Shown piece by piece: positions 10,617 through 23,711 of a stretch of 64,000 bases of DNA. The notes under the pieces are model-generated. The model worked only from the letters and a program-made list of their open reading frames with translations, searched no databases and was not told where the DNA came from. The position numbers were made by a program, and so were the translations under genes. The first letter of the stretch is position 1. Every line of letters begins with the position of its first letter. Location: positions 238,581-302,580 of the forward strand of contig NW_003314404.1 of assembly GCF_000143415.4 (NCBI RefSeq), written 5' to 3'. Source of the stretch: Selaginella moellendorffii. Its lineage: Eukaryota; Streptophyta; Lycopodiopsida; Selaginellales; Selaginellaceae.

Positions 10617-11920
10617 GCTAGTGACAATGTATGGGAAGTGTGAGAGCCCAGTGGAAGCTCAAAAGGTCTTCAACTCCATGACGGCTAGGAACCTGATCTC
10701 CTGGACTTCAATGATCAAGGCTTACGCTCAGCATGGGAATCCACAGGAGACTCTCAACCTTTTAAAGAGGATGGACGTGGAGCTGAGTGGTGTGAGCTTC
10801 TCTAGTGCTCTCAATGCCTTGGCACTGCTGGGAGCTTTGGACGAAGGCCGAGAGATTCATCACCGAGTTGTGGAAGCCAATCTCGTATCCCCGCAGATGG
10901 AGACTTCCTTGCTCAGCATGTACGCGAGGTGTGGAAGCCTGGACGACGCGAGGCGCGTGTTTAACAGGATGAAGACGAGAGACGCCTTCTCTTGCAATGC
11001 GATGATCGCCGCCTTCACACAGCACGGTCGTAAGAAACAGGCACACTCAGGATTTACAGGAAGATGGAGCAGGAAGGTATTCCAGCCGACGGAATCACGT
11101 TCGTCCTGGTTGCTTGCAGCCATACTTCACTCGTGGCTGATTGTCGAGATTTCCTCCAGTCTTTGGTGATGGACCACGGGGTGGTACCATTGGTGGAGCA
11201 CTACCTTTGCATGGTGGACGTTCTGGGCCGCTCGGGAAGACTGGGAGATGCTGAAGAGCTGGTGGAAACTATGCCATATCAAGCAGACTCAGTGGCCTGG
11301 ATGACTTTACTGTTGGGTTGCAAGCGCCACGGTGACTTGGATCGTGGCGAGAGAGCCGCCAGGAAAGTTTTCGAGCTAGCACCGGCAGAGACTCTCCCTT
11401 ACGTCTTCCTCTCCAACATGTACGCCGCTGCCAAGTGATTTGACGACGCTCGAAGAGTCCGGAAGGAGATGGAGGAGCGCGGAGTGACGAGGCCAGTGGC
11501 AGTAAGCTACATCGAGATTGACAACTGGCTACACATGTTTACGAGTGGTGATAGAGACGAGCAGCAGGAGGGTCACGACGGCCGGACGATGGAGAGGTCC
11601 GGTCCCTGCTGCTGGAACTTTTAGAGCCCATGAAGCAAGCTGGATACGTCCCCGACACGAGGGAGTTTACTTGGAGCAGCAGGGTGGCACAAGCGAGGAG
11701 GAGAAACAACGTAGCCTGTGCTTCCACAGCGAAAGGCTTGCCATCGCCTACGGACTGAGATCCAGTCGATTCTCGTCCGCTGAGAGTCGTCAACAGCCAC
11801 CGGGTGGGCTCCGACTGCCACTCTGCGATCAAGCTCACTGAGAAGAGGATTTTTGTGAGAGATGGGAGCCGGTTCCACCACTTTGAGAAGGGAGCCTGCT
11901 CGTGTGGGGATCACTGGTGA
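10617..11920 (+). pseudogene. DYW-PPR pseudogene, copy B (5'-truncated)
   Basis: It matches the second two thirds of copy A, starting in the middle of a PPR motif next to the AT-repeat. It carries a 2-base insertion at about 11043 (GGCACACTCAGG versus GGCACTCAGG) and a 6-base loss near 11103. A CGA-to-TGA stop lies at about 11437. One-base losses near 11597 and 11666, and a deletion near the CxxCH region, follow. The 2-base insertion, the TGA and both one-base losses are shared with copy C, so they predate the B/C split. The DYW end is recognisable but out of frame. Confidence 0.92.
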
Positions 11921-12099
11921 AGTTACGTTTCTTTATGTTTCACGTGGTGGGCACAGAGTTGGCGGAGACAAAGTCAGAACAAGAAAATCGTGCCGCATAA
12001 AGGTACGTCGCAAAGTCAAGTTCCTATGTGGCGCACCTTGACTGACTGATGGATTGCAGGGGTCTCCATCAAGAGAAGTGAAGTAGTAACAAGTTGCAG

Positions 12100-13478
12100 A
12101 TGATGGAACTCGCGATCTGGCTGATCCTGTTGAGCACGCTTGGATCCTCTACAGCGTCACTCAACGCACACAAAGCTGGGGTCTTGGTTGCATTGAAAAG
12201 GAGCCTCCTGGGACTGGGAAACACCTCAGACTGGACTGTGGAAAACTCCGATCGAGCATGCACCGACTGGAAGGGAGTGATTTGCAACAGTGACGATTCA
12301 GAGGTGGTGGAGCTTCATCTGGCAGGAAATAGATTCACAGGTGAGATCTCGTCGCCGGCACTCGGGCAGCTGGCGAGTTTGCGAGTCTTGGACGTGAGCA
12401 AAAACCGTCTGGTCGGATCTCTTCCTGCGGAGCTCGGGCTGCTGCAAAGCTTGCAAGCTTTGGACGTCTCAGGTAACAGACTGACTGGGAGCTTGCCTCG
12501 GGATCTCGGCAATTGCAGCGCTCTTCGTTTTCTCAACGCCAGCAAAACCAGCTTCAAGGTCCGGTACCGCCCCAGCTGGGAGCGCTCCGGAGGTTGGAGA
12601 TACTCGTCCTGGACAACAACCGCTTGTCAGGTTCTCTTCCTCCGTCCCTTGCGAACTGCTCGAAGCTCCAGGAGATTTGGCTGACGAGCAATGGTGTTGA
12701 AGGGGAGATTCCGCAGGAAGTTGGGTTTATGGAGCTGGGAGTATTCTTCGTGGAGAGAAACCGGCTGGAAGGGCTCATTCCACCAGCTTTTGCAAACTGC
12801 TCGTCTGTCGAGCTCTTGGCGCTCGGGGAGAATTCTCTGGGCGGGAGGATACCAGATGAGCTTGGACGGCTCGAAAACTTGGTGGCGCTCTCGCTGTAGA
12901 GCTTGCAGTGGCTGGAGGGGCCAATTCCTCCTGAGATCGGCAACAACAGCAAGCTCGAGTGGTTTGATATCGGCGGAAACTCGCTCATGCATGACTCGAT
13001 CCCAGTGTCGCTGCTTCAGCTCCCGCGCTTCCTTGCAACTCTGGTTTCAACAACACCTCGGACCGTCCGGTCCCGGAGCAGCTCTGGAACATGACTCAGC
13101 TCGAGTTTCTGGGAATGGGGAGGACAAACAGCCGAGGGATCCTGTCACCAATCGTTGGAAACTTGACAAGGCTTCGGTCGCTGAGAACCGCTTTGAAGGA
13201 AGTGTTCCGGACGAGCTGTCCAAGTGTCCCGACGCTGGTCCTCTCCAACAACAGACTCCTTGGAGGCGTTCCTCAAACGTTTGGCACGCTTGAGTGTCTC
13301 AGAGTTTTGATGCTCGGTGAAAACCAGCTCTCCGGAGCAATACCAGAGAACTGCACCAACCTGGAAGAGCTGGTCCTCGAGAGGAACTTCTTCCGTGGAG
13401 CAATACTAGAGTCCATCGCCAGGATGGCAAAGCTTCGGGGTTTGCTCCAGTCTTCAACCGGATGAACGGGACGATACC
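12100..13478 (+). pseudogene. LRR receptor-like protein pseudogene, copy B
   Basis: The start and signal peptide are intact and the frame stays open to about 12540. There a one-base deletion (CAACGCCAGC versus CAACGCCCAGC) shifts it. More small losses follow, including a 2-base loss that creates a stop at 12897. After about 13447 the sequence jumps to the late LRR block (TTCAACCGGATGAACGGGACGAT), so roughly 650 bp and the C terminus are missing. Variants such as GTTGGGTTTATG near 12720 are shared with copy C and not with copy A. Confidence 0.92.
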
Positions 13479-14560
13479 GTGCTGTGCAATTTACACCTCA
13501 GCGTATATTCGGAGCATATATTTAAAATATGCAGTGAAGGGTTTAAACATATACATTAAACATAAAATGTTGCTCATTTTGCATGATTAGAGTCTATACT
13601 AAAACCTTTCTGGAAGTCCCTTATTCAAAGGAACATCTTAGTCCTCATTGTTATTTTGAAGGACACACTTTTATTGCACTTAAAAAAACGTTTTTAGGGT
13701 TTTCCAAAAAATTAGTACCATTTTGAATTTAAATCATTTTTGAATCATTGATCAAAATTGGGGTTGAGCCAATATTGTTTTTTTAAAATTTTAGTTCTTT
13801 TTGGTTTGTTAAGCAAACCTATATGATAGTAGATATATTTAGTATATGTTTGGATATTCTAGGATATTTTATCATTTAAAAATTGTTATTGATTTAGATT
13901 AATATTATATTTATAATTTATAAACATATTTGTAATTTATAAACTTTCAAAAACATTTTCTAGTATCTAATAGTTGATATTCAATAAGATTAATCTTGTG
14001 TTCATATAAACATATTTATAATTATAAAATCTTCTATTTAATTAATCAGATTATTAAATAAAAATAACACTAGCAAACTAGGCATTGCTACATGCAATGT
14101 GCAATAAATTATTATTCTTATTTGTGATAATTTGATATTGTGAGATCCAAGTGTATGGCTACAATGTTGTATTTTAATATTAGCATAATGAGATTTTGGT
14201 AGCCATCGGATTGGTTTCAATTTAGACCACTCGCTCCTATATATAAACTAAATTTTTGGGCTAATTAATATGCATATTTTTGTATTCCCTTTCTATATTC
14301 CATGCACTCATATTGGTAGAGATGAAAGGCACTTTTGATTGTTCCTGAAGAGTGCTTGAATTTGGGATTTTCATTTAAATTTAGTTTTTGCATTATCTAT
14401 TAGATTTAACTTTTTCCATTTCCTTTCTTCTGTTCTTTCCTTTTGGGATTTTGGTTTAGATCTAACTTTTATATTGTCTAGATCTCCCTTTCCTTCTAAC
14501 TTTTTTAATTTCTTTTATTTTGCTTTTTCCTTTTCATTCATCTTCATGGCAAAGCAATAG
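13479..14560 (+). repeat. LTR-like segment of a gypsy element (5' side)
   Basis: AT-rich sequence without genes. The part at about 14150-14310 (ACTCGCTCCTATATATAAAC and following bases) recurs at 46915-47005 in the same orientation and at about 42610-42790 inverted. A gag-like region follows immediately, so this is best read as the 5' LTR of the degenerate gypsy element; its exact ends are not certain. Confidence 0.6.
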
Positions 14561-15890
14561 TGTCTTCTTCCTTTGACTCTAGAGTAGTAGTTGGTGCAAT
14601 TGTTTGATGCTATGCGATTGCAATTGAACAACCAAACTCAATTGATAGTGGCATTTATGACATATGGTATAACTCCTCCTTTTTGGTGCCAATCCTCGTA
14701 TTCGGCCGGAGTTCTTTCGTGGGAATCCTAGGGATGATGTGTACCATTGGTTTGATCACTTCACAGTGATTGCCACATATCATTTTTTGGATGATACTTG
14801 ACATTTGCATGAATTTCCCACATGTCTCCAAGGGATGGCACTATAGTGGTACAATGGTTTGAACACAACCACTTATGGGGATTGGAGTATTCTCTCAAAG
14901 GTGTTCAAACGTGCATTTAGACATGCCGACAATTATGATGATGCTTGATAACAATTGCGTCGTCTTTGTCAAGGACCATTTGAGTTAGTGATGTAATTTG
15001 GCATTCATTTATGAAGCCTCTTGCTTCATGCAGAGTGAAATATGTTAGAGCGGATCAAGCTGGGAATGTTGTGGCTAACACTTCATCAAGATCTTGTAAG
15101 ACTTGTGCATGCACTTATTTTAGCCACCTTGACAATGCCCTTTGTTTGGCATAACATTATAAAACGTTGCCTCTTCCACTTCTCACTACATATTCTTTAG
15201 CTCCACTTCCTATGGGAGATGGTCTTATTCCAATAGAGGTTGATGCTACTGCTACTCGAGTTCAAGGACACGGGCAAGGACATGGTTATGGCCGTAATAT
15301 TCATTGCTAAGCATGTGATGAAGTTGGTAATACTTATTAGCATTGTCAACATTTTCCAAATTGGCGGCCTTCATTTCTCAGGTGAAGACTTTGGCGTCAA
15401 CAACGTCCTATTGGTGTTGCTACAATAGAAGGTTTAGACACTAAGATGTGTCTGGGAAACAAAAAGTCACATGAGTAACAGAGGGACCTTACACAAATAA
15501 ATCAGTAACCCCTCCATCTTTCTTTTGGGAGTATCATCACTTGGCACCAGTTCATCTAATGTTTACTTTCCAAGTTCGTTTTTATAATATTATTCTCTCT
15601 ATGTTAGTTAATACAGGTTCGAGTTTATCTTCTATTGCTTGACTTATTGCCACATGTTGCCATCTATATCTGCATCGTGCGGCAGAGTTAGTTTTCATTC
15701 TTTATGGCAATGGCTATACACATGTATGTGCATGGGATAAGGCAAACTTAGTTATGCGTGTGGGTGATCTTGAGCTTGAGTTGTAGTCATTGCAAATAGT
15801 GCCAAGTCAAGCTTTTGACCTCATCCTTGGTATGGATTGCTTGTAGTGCAATCATGCCAAATGTGACTTTGAGGCTTCTCCCCCTTGTCT
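14560..15890 (+). pseudogene. Ty3/gypsy gag-protease relic
   Basis: Translation in shifting frames gives a retrotransposon gag core (DDVYHWFDHFTVIATYH, then LQGMAL.WYNGLNTTTYGDW). A damaged CCHC-like stretch and a protease-like NTGSS (in place of D[ST]G) at about 15610 follow. The conserved FDLILGMDCL lies near 15820. Many stops interrupt it, so it cannot be active. A piece of a related gag lies inverted at about 41900-42560. Confidence 0.7.
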
Positions 15891-15985
15891 CATATTTTTT
15901 TATATTTCATCCATTCCTCTCATTTTTGTACTTCTTTGTTCCTCTGTTTCTACCTTTGCTTCCATTACTTTTATCTTCCCATTAT

Positions 15986-17295
15986 TGTAAGTGACAAATT
16001 TTTTTCATTCTACTTTAGTCACTTAACCACACCTCCGACTACTTGGAAGAGTCTCATTCACAACCTTCATAAGTTTAATTCAGGACTTGGGGCTTGCTAG
16101 CCCCAAGAATGGCATCCATGCCACTCAACTTTTGCACTTGGTCCAAGTGCTCCACGTGTCTGATCTCATGACTGACACCCCAAGGTACCATTGACATATT
16201 AGCCTGTTATGCTAAGGCCATGCTTATTCACCTTGGTCACATCGGTGGTCCAACACCACTTATATCACAATTTCATCTCTCAAAGACTGGGCTATTCATC
16301 CATGAGTGATCATCCTATATCCACTCCTTAGCATCCTCAGGATGCTTACAGACATAGGGAACAACCTTCCCTAATATCCCTTTCAGCACCCTTTTGGTTT
16401 CACTTTGGGGCTTAAGGATTTGTGTCTCACAACTCCACCACCCATAAACGAAGTTTGATGTCCTCATCGAACAATAAATTATTTTAAAAGTAATACTAAC
16501 ATGTATTACCCTTTCCATCCTTAGCACCTAACCAATATTCGTTAATGATTTGACACCGAAAGCTCACCATACCTTGTCCATCCTTTACGGAGTATAATTT
16601 CTCTAACCTAGAAACTCATTTGACCATTTGTGGTGGTTCTCTCTTTTTATTGATTTAGTTTTCACTAAATCTGTTAGAGACACCTTTTCTATCTCAATCC
16701 CACTACTCATTCTCGAGTAGTCTCAATTCCCATTGATATAACCTTTGCACTTTGGAATTTTTAATTTTGACTTCTCGAAGTTAATTTCTTGGGTGTCTCC
16801 AACACCTTATATTGCACATTTTGTGCAACTCCACTTCCCCATCCTAGGAAGTTCTCTACTCATCATCATCATCCTCTTTTCTATTTTGTGCCACCTTTGG
16901 CACCTTCACCAAATCGAAGCAATTGGGAATCTATCATTGGAAACACATTGTCTTCCCACAATCCATTAGTATCCAACACATTAGTGTTCTTGGCTTAACT
17001 TTACCATTTGGGTTCTATCCTATGATTCTTATGCCTCTTTTCTTAGCCATTAGTCTTTTATTCCTATCCATTAATTGTTGCACCAAGTAACATAGGATCA
17101 CTACCTTTATCTCTAAGGTATTTTTTCGGTTCCATGGCAAAAGCTTCACTTGCCAAGTCTAAAGGGTGTTCACCCTAGTAGATCTCTTTAGCATTTTCTG
17201 CTATACGCCTCATCCACGGCCCAACTTTGTGACCCGCCCATGAGTATTTCCTAGAGACTACTTTCTTTGGACTCATTATGCCATTGTATTGACAT
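15986..17295. repeat. LTR-type repeat K, uninterrupted copy
   Basis: It begins TGTAAGTGAC and matches the LTR that is split into 23712-23946 and 37824-39125. The match includes the 'tagcatcctcaggatgctta' block (16330) and the 'gatttgtgtctcacaa' block (16418). It shows the single, unoccupied ATATCACA target (16262-16269) of the 13.9-kb element. No coding sequence is seen. Confidence 0.7.
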
Positions 17296-17311
17296 CAGTG
17301 TGTAACAAAGT
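17296..17311 (+). repeat. hAT terminal inverted repeat, left
   Basis: 16 bp, CAGTGTGTAACAAAGT, exactly complementary to 20135-20150. Confidence 0.88.
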
Positions 17312-17466
17312 ATTTTTAGTGTACTAGAAAAAATCCTTGAATACTTAAAATGAATAGGATATATTTTTTTTGTACCGGCATAATCCTTAAAAGAGGAAAT
17401 CTCATTCGGATAAATTCCTTAATATATGAAAACTATAAGGAAGTTAAACATCTACAAATCGTCACT

Positions 17467-19775
17467 TTAGCTTGTATAAATATGCCTATAAGCTGCGCCT
17501 TCCTTCCATGCTTGCACCATTATTTCGAAATCAAACTCAGCTATTGGCAGACCCTCAATGGAGATCCTCACAAGCTCGTCAACCATCTCCGTCCCCATCT
17601 GGTTTCGAAACTTATTCTTCACCAAGTTGATTCTACTAAACCCACGCTCATATGATGCAGTGTTGCAGCATTGAACCATGCCGACCATTGCCAACTTCAG
17701 CAAGTTGGGATACTTCTTCGTCCAGATACTGTGAGCATAAATCATTCCCCAAACATCCACGAAAGTTTTCCCCTTCCACTCCTCGGAAGCTATTATCTTC
17801 CATAAACTGTACTCTTCAGCCAGCTCTGCTTCATTGATCATCCCTGTGTAGAACTTTCCAAGTTCCTGAACCTCAAACTTACCAAAAGCTTTCAACTCAC
17901 GCACTGATGAAGGTAAGTTGATAGGAGCTAAAAAGTGGAACTTGGAGAGAATACCAGTCGCCTCAGAGTCCTGTAACCTGGTCCTTATACCCTCCAAAAG
18001 ACTAGTGCCAAAGTTTTTTTGAAACTCTAGTACCTCCTCCAAATCTTCTCCATGAATCGACCTGATCATTTCCACGTCTCTGTATTCGTTTCCCTTAACT
18101 GATGACCTGAGCTCATCCAAAGGACCATTGCGGCGTCCACCATCTGGGATTATAGGATATCCTCTGCTATCCAACTGAAAACCATTCAAATCCACTTGCT
18201 TATCCAAATAGTATACCTGTATCTTGGCCATAGTTGCCTTGCATAAAGGTGCAACACTAGTCACGTCCATAGTCTGTGCTTGAAACTCCAGGTTCAGCTG
18301 ATTTACCACTGCCAAGATATCTCCTAGAAAGTGGAGTGCATAAAGGAACTTGAAACTCCTGAGACGGTCATACAGCTTCCTTGTTTGAGTTGTTCTCCCG
18401 TCCTTAAAAAACTTGAGTAGTGGTTCCAAACACTCACACATCCTGGTAATGGCTCCACCCCTGCTCAACCAACGTGTCTGCTGGATCCGCAACACCTTCA
18501 GCACCTTGAAGTCTAGCTCGTCCTGTAGTGCCTGTAGCTGCTGCAACCTGCTAGAACTCCTTGAGAAAAAACTGGCTACCTTGTTCACCACCTGATCCAC
18601 TTCATCGCAAAGATTATGAACTACTGGATTCTTGTAGACGTCCTCCACACATAAGTTAGCTCTGTGTGAAAGACAATGTGTGGAGGTCATGAATGGATTG
18701 ACCTCCTTCAACCTTGCTGCAACCCTTGTCCTGTTTCCTGTCATAACATTGCAGCCATCTGAACCAAACCCCACGAACCTGCTCATATCCAGCCCCCAAT
18801 CCTGCAAAAAATCACCTCTACAGAACTATTGTTCAACATTGACAAGCCTAAATAGCTTGTCAACACCCTTGCGTCGTGGATGTAGGTCACGTAAAAGATG
18901 AGGTGTTTACTGGTACTGCATTAACAAATTTAGAACCAAGAATATCACTAATCAGCTTTACCTTATATCCGTGCTCTCATCTAGCATTATTCCAAAGAAT
19001 GGGCTAGCTTTAACTTTCTCCAAAATTTGATTTAAGAGCACCTACACAACAAAATTCAGTCAAGGTTTATTATCAAACTTTAGCTCACCTTGTTGATGAA
19101 AGTGATGAAGTGTGAGCAGGCCATCACGTTCTTGTACATGCTAGGAACATAAACTCCGTTCAACTGTTGTAGCTCCAGAAGCAATGGGTATTTGCGAAGA
19201 GGAACAAAACCTTGTGCAATAGCATAAGCAATCCTAAACAAGCAAATAACTCCCTTCTCTGCTGCCTCTTGTTGCCGATCATTTGCAGCTGCCATGGAGG
19301 ATTAACTGCCAGCTTTCACCTCAGCTATGTAAATGGAATGCTTGTGATCTTTTGTTTGCCCATGAGCATGGAAACTTGAAGTCTTCATGTTGGTGGAACC
19401 TGATGTACCAAATGGATTCTTGTAATTCTTGTTGGAACGGCATATTGAGCAGAAGATCAGTGCTGTAATGCAAGTAGGATTAGATGAAAAATCAAGAAAA
19501 TTATTACTATTTTTCTGATCAAAATGCAACCACTGCCATTTTATAACCCATGCAGGTTGCCACTTCCCCCTACGAATTTTCTTCTCCTTCTCCTCTACTG
19601 ATGCAGCATCACCTTCTCCCACTTCACATCCCTCCTCAGGCTCAGTCCCCTCCAGGTTGTCCTCATCTACAAAACCTCCTCTCTCCACAATGGGGGCAAA
19701 ACTTAACAAAGATTGCTTTGATTGAGCAATGGCTTTTGCAGCAGCCTTGCTCCTACCTGCAGGCACCCTCCCCAT
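17467..19775 (-). pseudogene. hAT transposase with TTF-type zinc finger and C-terminal dimerisation domain
   Basis: It is read right to left from ATG 19775. An N-terminal TTF/BED-like finger contains FCSICRSNKNYKNPFG, with later His residues in AHGQTKDHKHS. The catalytic core begins SPFFGIMLDESTDI and continues KHLIFYVTYIHD and FVGFGSDGCNVMTGN. The hAT dimerisation region lies near ERGFSRINLVKNKFR. Exons are supported at 19775-19089 (with a possible 45-nt intron at 19507-19463), 19041-18962, 18915-about 18816, and about 18813-17467. The joins at 19088-19042 and 18961-18916 are normal short GT-AG introns. Damage: an in-frame TAA at 19304-19302 and a one-base frame offset near 18814. It is otherwise nearly complete, so inactivation is recent. 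Confidence 0.85.
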
Positions 19776-20134
19776 TTCCCAGATGATCTCCCCACCAAAA
19801 TCTATGTTCACGCCCACGCCCACGCCCACGTGAACATTGTGAAAGAATATTCTAACCTTAGATTAATGACATGGTTTACTTAGTGTAACTATGTTTAGTT
19901 AGTGTTAACTAAGATTGATGATTATTTATTTAATCTTGTTAATTAGAATCAATTAAACATAATTAACCATAATCCTCAAAAGGTAGGTGAATGTACCGGC
20001 AGGATTCCTTATAACATCCAAACGTACCGGATCTAGCCTTTTACGAGATTTTTTGCACCGGTCGTATATCCTTGTAACTTTGTTTTGTACCGGCAATTCT
20101 GAAATGGTACCGGCGGGGTACAAAGGAGCCTCGG

Positions 20135-20150
20135 ACTTTGTTACACACTG
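20135..20150 (-). repeat. hAT terminal inverted repeat, right
   Basis: 16 bp, a perfect inverted copy of the left end at 17296-17311. Confidence 0.88.
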
Positions 20151-21315
20151 CTCATGACTGTCCCATTGATTTACAAGAAGGAGCATCACCTCCGTGGGGG
20201 CATATTTACGGGTTATCCCCATCCAAGCTTAAGGCCCTCAAAGAGTATGTGGATGAGAACCTTGCCTCGGGGTACATTCAACATTCGTAGTCCCCGGCTG
20301 GAGCACTTGTTTTCTTTGTCAAGAAGAAGGATGGGAGTTTGCGGCTAGTCATCAACTACCAAGGTTTGAACAAGGTGACTGTTCGGAACCGTTATCTGTT
20401 GCCCTTGATCTCAGACCTGTTGGAACACCTCAGCGGTGCCCACTTCTTCACCAAGATCGACCTCTGTGGAGCATACAACTTGATCTGATTTGGCCTAGCG
20501 ATGAATGGAAGACTGCATTCCGAACCCGCTATGGCCACTTCGAGTACACTGTCATGCCATTTGGCTTGACAAATGCTCCAGCAATTTTTCAACACATGGC
20601 GAACAACGTTTTTCAGGAGTTTTTTGATTAGATGGTGATCGTCTACCTTGATGACATCCTCATCTACTCAAAAACTCAAGAGGAGCATGACGAGCATGTG
20701 CGCAAAGTGCTGGTGAAGCTGCAGGAACATGGCCTATATGCGAAGCTTGAAAAATGTTCCTTCGATCAGGAGTTTGTGGAGTTTCTTGGGTACATTGTCA
20801 CTCCTAAGGGTATCATGATGGATCTTGCCAAAGTTAAGACTATTCTCAAATGAGAGCCTCCACAATCAATGTCGGACATTCAGGTTTTCCTTGGCTTCGC
20901 CAATTTCTACCCTAAATTCATTGATCACTACTCTGATATTGTCCTTCCTTTCACACATCTCACTCGCAAGGATGTTCCCTTTTTTTGGTCTGCTGCTACC
21001 CAACAGGCCTTCAACACACTCAAGGCAACCTTCAGTTCTACTCCCGTCTTGATCCATGCTGATCCCTCACAACCTTTCTTCATCGAGGCTGATGCCTCCG
21101 GCTTTGCCATCGGTGCTGTGCTGTCTCAACTCGGAGCGGATAAGGAATTTCATCCGGTCGCTTTCCATTCTCGAAAATTCCAACCTGCGGAGATCAATTA
21201 CAAAATCCATGACAAGAAGCTCCTTGCCATCGTGGATTCTTTTGGAGAGTGGTGTCGTTTCTTGGAGGGGGCAAGGTATCAAACAATGGTTTGGACGGAT
21301 GACAAGAATCTCTAG
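20151..21315 (+). pseudogene. Ty3/gypsy reverse transcriptase-RNase H relic (chromovirus-like)
   Basis: Segments in shifting frames give [44 protein letters not shown], the catalytic [11 protein letters not shown] (about 20640) and LGFANFYPKFIDHYS. RNase H follows with EADASGFAIGAVLSQLG and FHSRKFQPAEINYKIHDKKL. The FHSRK...AEINY.IHDK form is characteristic of fungal-type and Tcn1-like chromoviruses, which are known from mosses and Selaginella. Stops occur at about 20288, 20487, 20631 and 20851. There is no integrase. It abuts the right end of the hAT element. Confidence 0.85.
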
Positions 21316-23711
21316 TACTTTGCCTCTCATTTGATATGTCTATGATCATGTATGGACTCCTCTATGCTTGGCCACATGGGCCACCCTTTTTGAAGTTAGC
21401 ATCTTCAATTAGGGTATTTGTTCCCCCGATTTGTTAATCTCACCTAGCAAGTCATCTGACCACCGTAACATGGTTCATGCACAAGTGTGAAAATCCTTAA
21501 CCATCAACTTTCGTTCAAAGCCCTTTCTTTGAACACTCAGGAACCACTTCTCTAACTTTGATAGCCTCGCTTCATAGCAAATTTTAAGACCACGTTTTTG
21601 CTATGCCACTCTGATTTCATACGCTTTATAAACCATTTACACTTGGCTTTCTAGGTACTTATTTACCTAAAATTGTCTTTGGGAATCTTCAAGGAACTCT
21701 ATTCCTTAACTTGCTAAGGCCTCTCCTTTTTGCAAACTTTCTAATTATAATATGGATAATTCCATATTTAAACTTTTTATGGCATCATGGTTACTAATAA
21801 CAAACTACTCGAGCCCCCACTTGATTCTTCACTCCCAACTTGCATAACCACCCTTGGTTATGCCTTTTTATTCCTATGGTTTGGTTCTATCTTTTTACTA
21901 TTTGCTTTTTGGCCTCATATGTTTCTTTCGGTCATTCTCCTCTAGACTAGGAGGATAGTTTTGCACTTTCTACCATGCTTTAGCAAGTATTCATAAGGAT
22001 GAACCTACCCGATAGCCTAGGGAGTGGTTCCTCAATTCGGGTATGGTCACCTTGTAATCCCACACATCAGGATTAATGTTGCTACTTATGGGCCTTTATA
22101 TGCCCATGACTAACCTTGCCAAAATCCCGTTTTGGCTTTGTCCAATTCAGGTAAATAGACTTCTTTTGTTTCTGCAACTTTGGACGTTTGGATAGTATTT
22201 TTTATCCATCATTTGCTAAGGACTTAATCCCTTAGACCTTATTTAATACCCTCACGACACCAAACACCACTTCCTAGTGTTTTAGAGTGTTTAATGATAG
22301 CTTTCTTTAGCAATGAGCATTCCCTTTATGACATTGATTTACTATATCGCAACATAAGCAATTTATCCCCCATAAGGATATATTTAACTTCCTTATCATA
22401 ATAAGAAGTCTTAAGTAATTACCTTCTACCAGTTTAATCAATTATTTTGCACCTTTTTGCTTAGTTACCTCATAATTGTCAAGTCTTACAACTCATTTCT
22501 AGTGCTTCCACACCTCTATCATTATTTTGGGTCACCACACTCTAACCACATGCTTTCCAGCTTAGGCTATGCCATTCCCATTTCCATTAGGATTCCTTTG
22601 GGAAGGGGTTCTCATGACTTGACCTCAAAGCATTATGCCTTGGCACATTCGATGTCTCCACACCATCAACTCTATAAACCTACCTTTATAACACTTCTTA
22701 CTTGTGTTTAGGTCTTTGCCAAGACTAATACAGTCGTTTTTCATGCCAACTATCTGGTAGCATTACACCATATAATTTGCACACAACTTTGTATCAAAGT
22801 TGCTTTCTTTTGGGAACCTCTTTCCCATACCTTTAGTATGGCACATTCTACCATCAATGAAATACCCATTGTTCTCACACTTGGATTTTATAATCCTCCC
22901 CATCTTTCATGGGGTACAACACACTTTAGTCTAAATGCTTCCACCAGTCCTTTAGGACCATTCCTTGGCTCTACTTGAGTTATCTAGCTTTTTAGACTTC
23001 ACTAATTTGACGACGTATAAGGTCCCATTTTTGAGGTGTTAGCTTGTTAAAATACAATTTTTTGTATTCATGTTTTACCTATAAAAACCATTTTTGCAAG
23101 TGTTACTCCGACACTTAATTACTCTTTGTTCCATATGGGCTACCTTTGCCCCTTAGGACTATTTATTCATGTGATGAGAATACCAACTCATTCTCTAAGT
23201 ACACCCTCAATCCCTTGGGTTGTTCTAGCATTTATTAAAGGTAGCCCCAGCTACCATTTCAAGGACTTGTGTCCTCTTTCGTATTTGACCTCCCACGATC
23301 ATTAATTCTGGTCTCAAATTCATGAGCACCAACCTCAACTATATGAGGATAATCTTATGACTCCTTTATTATTTTGGAGTCTCTATTTTTCCCGTGATCC
23401 CAACTATAGTTATTTATGACAACTATATTAATCAGTTTGCTGAGTCAAACACTCATCTAGATCACATCATCAACTCTCTAAGGAAAATCTTATACTGTTC
23501 CCAAGATCCCAAAGTCGTTCCCTTATTAGTCATTTTCTATCCACCACATTGCTTACAAGTTCACACATAAATTGTAGTGGAAAACCATGTCCTCCCGACC
23601 TACTACCCCTTAAGGATAGGCCCACTCCTCGGACCTTCCAATGCCAATACAAGTGGTGATATACTTAAGCACCAATAAAAGTCGGACTAAGGAACAGCTT
23701 CTATACCAAAT
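21316..23711. other. AT-rich retroelement interior without coding sequence
   Basis: Stops are frequent in all frames, and I recognise no domain. The right end (23697-23708) reads on the minus strand as TGGTATAGAAGC next to an LTR. This resembles a gypsy primer-binding site (usual form TGGTATCAGAGC). The block is therefore probably the decayed interior of a minus-strand element whose LTR is repeat K. Confidence 0.45.

Larger units (their letters stand above)
17296..20150 (-). mobile_element. hAT-superfamily DNA transposon with degenerate transposase
   Basis: The ends are inverted repeats: CAGTGTGTAACAAAGT at 17296-17311 and its complement at 20135-20150. CAGTG is a typical hAT terminus. The 2855-bp interval encodes one transposase on the minus strand. 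Several copies of a GTACCGG motif lie near both ends (17371; 19994-20120) and could be transposase-binding repeats. No 8-bp target duplication was found, so a flank may have been altered. Confidence 0.85.

Noticed and set aside
16107-16128. Palindrome-like 'gaatggcatccatgccactc' in LTR K (also about 23833)
   Set aside because: Shorter, different centre, and part of the LTR in both copies; not a member of the 22-bp family.
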